34,143 bases of DNA from Bifidobacterium breve (GTDB lineage: Bacteria; Actinomycetota; Thermoleophilia; Solirubrobacterales; Solirubrobacteraceae): the NCBI GenBank assembly GCA_945889475.1, contig CAMDBT010000017.1, positions 1 to 34,143 of the forward strand, read 5' to 3'. The position numbers and the translations under genes are program-made. This document shows, piece after piece, positions 31,593-34,143 of this stretch. The notes beneath the pieces are model-generated. The model saw only the letters and a program-made list of their open reading frames with translations, was not told the DNA's origin and made no database searches. The first letter of the stretch is position 1. Every line of letters begins with the position of its first letter.

Positions 31593-33704
31593 TCAGTTCT
31601 TCTTTTTCTTCTTGCGCTTCTTCTCTTCGGCGCGCTTGACGGCGCGGTAGGCGAGCAGGTATGTCGCCCTCGCCTGAAGCGCGAGCGGGTTGAGGTAGAG
31701 CGCCGCCTTGATGTCGCGCATCGCGCCGACTGGGTCGTCCTGCTCGTTGAGGCGGAACTGGGCGAGCGCGATCCAGCCGGCGACGACTCCCGGGCGGCGC
31801 TGAACGGCGCTCTCGTAGGTCGCCTCGGCTGCCGGCAGGTCGCCGGCAACGGTCTGTGCGCTGGCCAGTGTGTAAAGCGGCAGGTTTGAGAAAGGATCGG
31901 TTTGCTCCGCCTCGCGCGCCAGCGCTTGGGCCTGCGCGTTCTTGCCGGCCGTCAGCGCCGCTAGCGCCGCGTCGGTTTGGTTGAGCGACTGGAGTGGCCG
32001 CGTGACGCTCCAAGCGCCGACAAGCGCGGTTACGATTAGCAGCAGCGCGCCTCCCACACGCCATGGTTTCCGCAGGCCGCTGCGCAGCCGGCCGCGCATG
32101 CCGACGGCTGGTGCGGTTCGCTCGCCGAGCGGCCCGCGCGCTGCCAGCCAGCCGGCCGCGAAGAGCGCCGGCACGACACTGCCGGGGATCAGCCAAGTCC
32201 AGTCGACTATTGAGCTGACGCCGAAGACGACGACGACCGCCGCTAAGGCGATCATGCCTGCGCGCTCGTCGCTCCACTGGCGTCGCAGCGGCCCGCGCCA
32301 GGGGCCGGTCGCGCGCCAAGCCGCGGCCAGCCACGCGGCAAGCAGAGCCAGCGTCACGGCCAGCCCAACGGCGCCGAGGTCAGCGGCGGTTTGGACTATG
32401 AAGCCGTGAGCATGCAGCACGTCAAGGTCGTCTTTGCGCACGATCAGCCGCGCCGCGGTGTAGCCACCAGCGCCGACGCCAAGCACCGGTTTCGATTTGA
32501 AGATCGTGATCGCGTCGCGCCAGTAGCGGGCCCGCGCGTTGCCGATCGCCGTAAGTCGCGCCGGGTCGTTATGGGGTTGCGTGGCGTTTGCGTCAGTCAG
32601 GGTCCTCCAGCCGCTCGAGACGCTGCCTCCGAACCCTTTCTCCGAGGTCGCAAGGATCGCTGCTAACGCGATCGGTGCCAGCGCGAGGCAGATCAGTAGT
32701 AGCGCTCCCCAGGTACGCGTCGTCCGCGTCGGCCACCGGCGCCGCTCGCGCAGCCAGGTGGCGACGAGGCCGATTATCAGCAGGATTACGGCCATCGCCA
32801 GTAGCCCTACTCCCAGCTCGGTGCCAGCGTTGCTGCGCAGCGGCAGCTCTACCCGGTCAGCGCTCAGCCCGCTCTGACCGAAGGCCCAAACGCCGAGCAG
32901 CGCGCCGAAGCCGATTCCGGCAATCAGAACCGTCGCCGAGCGCAGTCGCAGCGGAACGAGGATCAGCCAGAAGGCGAGGCCCAGCGCCGCGGCCAGTAGC
33001 GAGCCGCGAGAGTAGGCGAGCATCAACGCGACGACGAGGACGCCAACCGCTGGGTAGGCCAGCACGGCGGTCGCCGCGTGGCCTTCGCGGCGCGCGCCGA
33101 GCCAGACGGCGGCCGGCAGGCCGAGCGCGGCGGTCAGACCGACAGCGTTCCAGTAACCGAATGGTTCGCGCAGGCGCCCGTAGGTTTCGCCCTCGGCCAG
33201 TGCTGCGGGGAAGACCTTCGTCAGCAGCGCGTAGAGGCTGATTGCGAAGCTCGCTATCAGCAGCCCGCCGAGCAGCGAGCGCCACTGGTCGGGGGCGAGG
33301 CGCACCAGCGCTGCGCCGATCAGGAATGCCGCCAGCAGCGCGAATGTACGGTTCGTCTCCAGCCAAGCAACGGCTGGATCGATCGCCCAGATCATCGAGG
33401 CGCCGGTGATGAACACCAGCAGCGTGAGGAGCGCAGCTGACGCCAATCCCCAAGGCTTGCGCGTTGCTGGGCTGGCTAGCAGCGCGAGCGTCCCGAGGAT
33501 TCCGGCCAGAGCAATCAGAAAGACCTCGGCGCGGGTCAGTGTCGCCAGCTGCAAGCCGCCGCTGGCATCGAAACTGAGCGCGCAGAAAAGCGCCGCGAAA
33601 GCCAGCGTCAGCAGCACTCGTGCAAGCGGCGCGCGGCGGCTCGGTAGGCCGCCTAGCGGTCTAGTCGCCAGCGGCTCAGCGGCTGCGGTAGTAATCGCGG
33701 ACAC
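31593..33704 (-). CDS. O-antigen ligase/polymerase-like membrane protein with TPR tail
   Basis: The 703-residue protein is a Wzy/WaaL-type membrane enzyme. About ten or more hydrophobic helices fill residues 25-470. A conserved-looking outer loop (IFKSKPVLGVGAGGYTAARLI, then VLHAHGFIVQTAADLGAVGL) holds the G-x-G and H...E/D-type features of O-antigen ligases. After a last helix (about 550-570), a tetratricopeptide-like region follows (AALAALTAGKNAQAQALARE, DLPAAEATYESAVQRRPGVV, MRDIKAALYLNPLALQA). It ends in a Lys-rich tail of nine basic residues among the last twelve. The GTG at 33704 overlaps the upstream gene's stop by 29 bases. It may polymerise or attach the glycan whose precursors the convergent genes make. 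Confidence 0.87.
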   Translation of the reverse strand: MSAITTAAAEPLATRPLGGLPSRRAPLARVLLTLAFAALFCALSFDASGGLQLATLTRAEVFLIALAGILGTLALLASPATRKPWGLASAALLTLLVFITGASMIWAIDPAVAWLETNRTFALLAAFLIGAALVRLAPDQWRSLLGGLLIASFAISLYALLTKVFPAALAEGETYGRLREPFGYWNAVGLTAALGLPAAVWLGARREGHAATAVLAYPAVGVLVVALMLAYSRGSLLAAALGLAFWLILVPLRLRSATVLIAGIGFGALLGVWAFGQSGLSADRVELPLRSNAGTELGVGLLAMAVILLIIGLVATWLRERRRWPTRTTRTWGALLLICLALAPIALAAILATSEKGFGGSVSSGWRTLTDANATQPHNDPARLTAIGNARARYWRDAITIFKSKPVLGVGAGGYTAARLIVRKDDLDVLHAHGFIVQTAADLGAVGLAVTLALLAAWLAAAWRATGPWRGPLRRQWSDERAGMIALAAVVVVFGVSSIVDWTWLIPGSVVPALFAAGWLAARGPLGERTAPAVGMRGRLRSGLRKPWRVGGALLLIVTALVGAWSVTRPLQSLNQTDAALAALTAGKNAQAQALAREAEQTDPFSNLPLYTLASAQTVAGDLPAAEATYESAVQRRPGVVAGWIALAQFRLNEQDDPVGAMRDIKAALYLNPLALQARATYLLAYRAVKRAEEKKRKKKKKN

Positions 33705-34143
33705 GGGGGATTAGGACGGCGCCGAGCGCAGCCAGCGAGCCCGCGCCGAGCAGCACGAGCATTATCTTGAGTGAGAGGGGCAGTTGGTTCGCCGCCGCCG
33801 TCGCTGTCGCCGCTGTGCCGAAAGCGCCCGGGTCGACGATCACGTCGCCGACCTTCGCAACCGTCGCTTTTGAAGATTCGGTGACGGCGGTGGCAATCAC
33901 CCGCTCCTCCTTCGGCGTGGCAGTAGCGACCTTGCTGTCGGCCTGCGCCTCGGAGGTCGTGTCGGACCCACTCGCAGCCGCCAGCTGCGCCGCCTCCAAG
34001 ATTGAGCGGCAGTTCGAGTACTGGTCGGCGTCGGCGGGTATGTTCGCCAGCGCCTGCTTGTATTCAGCCTGCGTGAAGCTGCCGGTTACCTGCCCTTTTC
34101 GGCCGCAAGCCTGCTGCAGAAGATCCTCCCAGCTCGCGAGCGC
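33676..34143 (-). CDS. C-terminal part of a secreted protein with C-terminal membrane anchor (5' end outside window)
   Basis: The frame is open to the right edge, so 155 C-terminal residues are visible. They include a segment with AEYKQALANIPADADQYSNC and RSILEAAQL, a Ser/Thr/Ala/Lys-rich linker, and a single hydrophobic helix (LPLSLKIMLVLLGAGSLAALGAVL) followed by a basic tail (RVRDYYRSR). This looks like an extracytoplasmic protein held by a C-terminal helix. The LPLS before the helix is not a sortase LPxTG motif. A TTG at 33999 is internal and unlikely to be the start. The 3' end overlaps the ligase-like gene by 29 bases, so the two probably form an operon. I do not recognise its function. 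Confidence 0.68.
   Translation of the reverse strand, partial: ALASWEDLLQQACGRKGQVTGSFTQAEYKQALANIPADADQYSNCRSILEAAQLAAASGSDTTSEAQADSKVATATPKEERVIATAVTESSKATVAKVGDVIVDPGAFGTAATATAAANQLPLSLKIMLVLLGAGSLAALGAVLIPRVRDYYRSR

Overview
The window is high-GC, densely packed actinobacterial DNA. Short intergenic gaps, many TAnnnT boxes just upstream of start codons, an acyl-CoA carboxylase with a small epsilon-type subunit, and several families common in Thermoleophilia/Solirubrobacterales suggest a Solirubrobacterales-like actinobacterium. That assignment is inference from gene content; no rRNA marker is present. No prophage, insertion sequence, CRISPR array or other clear mobile element is visible, and no gene-free stretch exceeds 300 bases.

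Layout. 1-932 is the C-terminal half of an SGNH-type acyltransferase entering from the left edge, followed by tRNA-Phe(GAA). Next come a carboxymuconolactone-decarboxylase-like protein, a secreted M23 peptidase and an MrfA-type DUF1998 helicase (all minus), divergent from a Cof-type HAD phosphatase. 5.9-9.8 kb holds gpsA, glycerate kinase and two tandem secreted metallophosphoesterases. 9.9-13.5 kb holds an SDR divergent from a DtxR/MntR-family regulator, a PLP aminotransferase and a membrane-anchored protein that looks like a decayed PstS. 13.5-15.5 kb is sucCD; 15.6-17.1 kb is a dehalogenase plus MBL-fold pair on the plus strand.

17.1-25.9 kb is a minus-strand block for propionyl-CoA metabolism: methylmalonyl-CoA mutase large subunit, a DUF2269-like membrane protein, a Pro/Glu-rich protein, carboxyltransferase (PccB type), a Tat-exported PhoD phosphatase, an epsilon-like subunit, the biotin carboxylase/BCCP subunit and a GNAT acetyltransferase. 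With nearby sucCD this could run propionyl-CoA to methylmalonyl-CoA to succinyl-CoA to succinate, but the B12-binding mutase subunit and the epimerase are not in the window.

25.9-28.4 kb holds a MoaD-MoaE fusion, a secretory lipase-like hydrolase and ferritin. 28.5 kb to the end is a surface polysaccharide set: UDP-glucuronate decarboxylase, polyprenyl-phosphate sugar transferase, methyltransferase and an O-antigen-ligase/TPR protein, with the C-terminus of a membrane-anchored secreted protein running off the right edge.

The strongest non-gene signal is architectural. Eighteen start sites carry TAnnnT 6-11 nt upstream, twelve of them at exactly 6 or 7 nt, mostly without a Shine-Dalgarno, which points to pervasive leaderless (or nearly leaderless) transcription. 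The pattern also moves the lipase start to an in-frame ATC codon that restores a proper signal anchor. I found no clear, wholly new multi-gene system.
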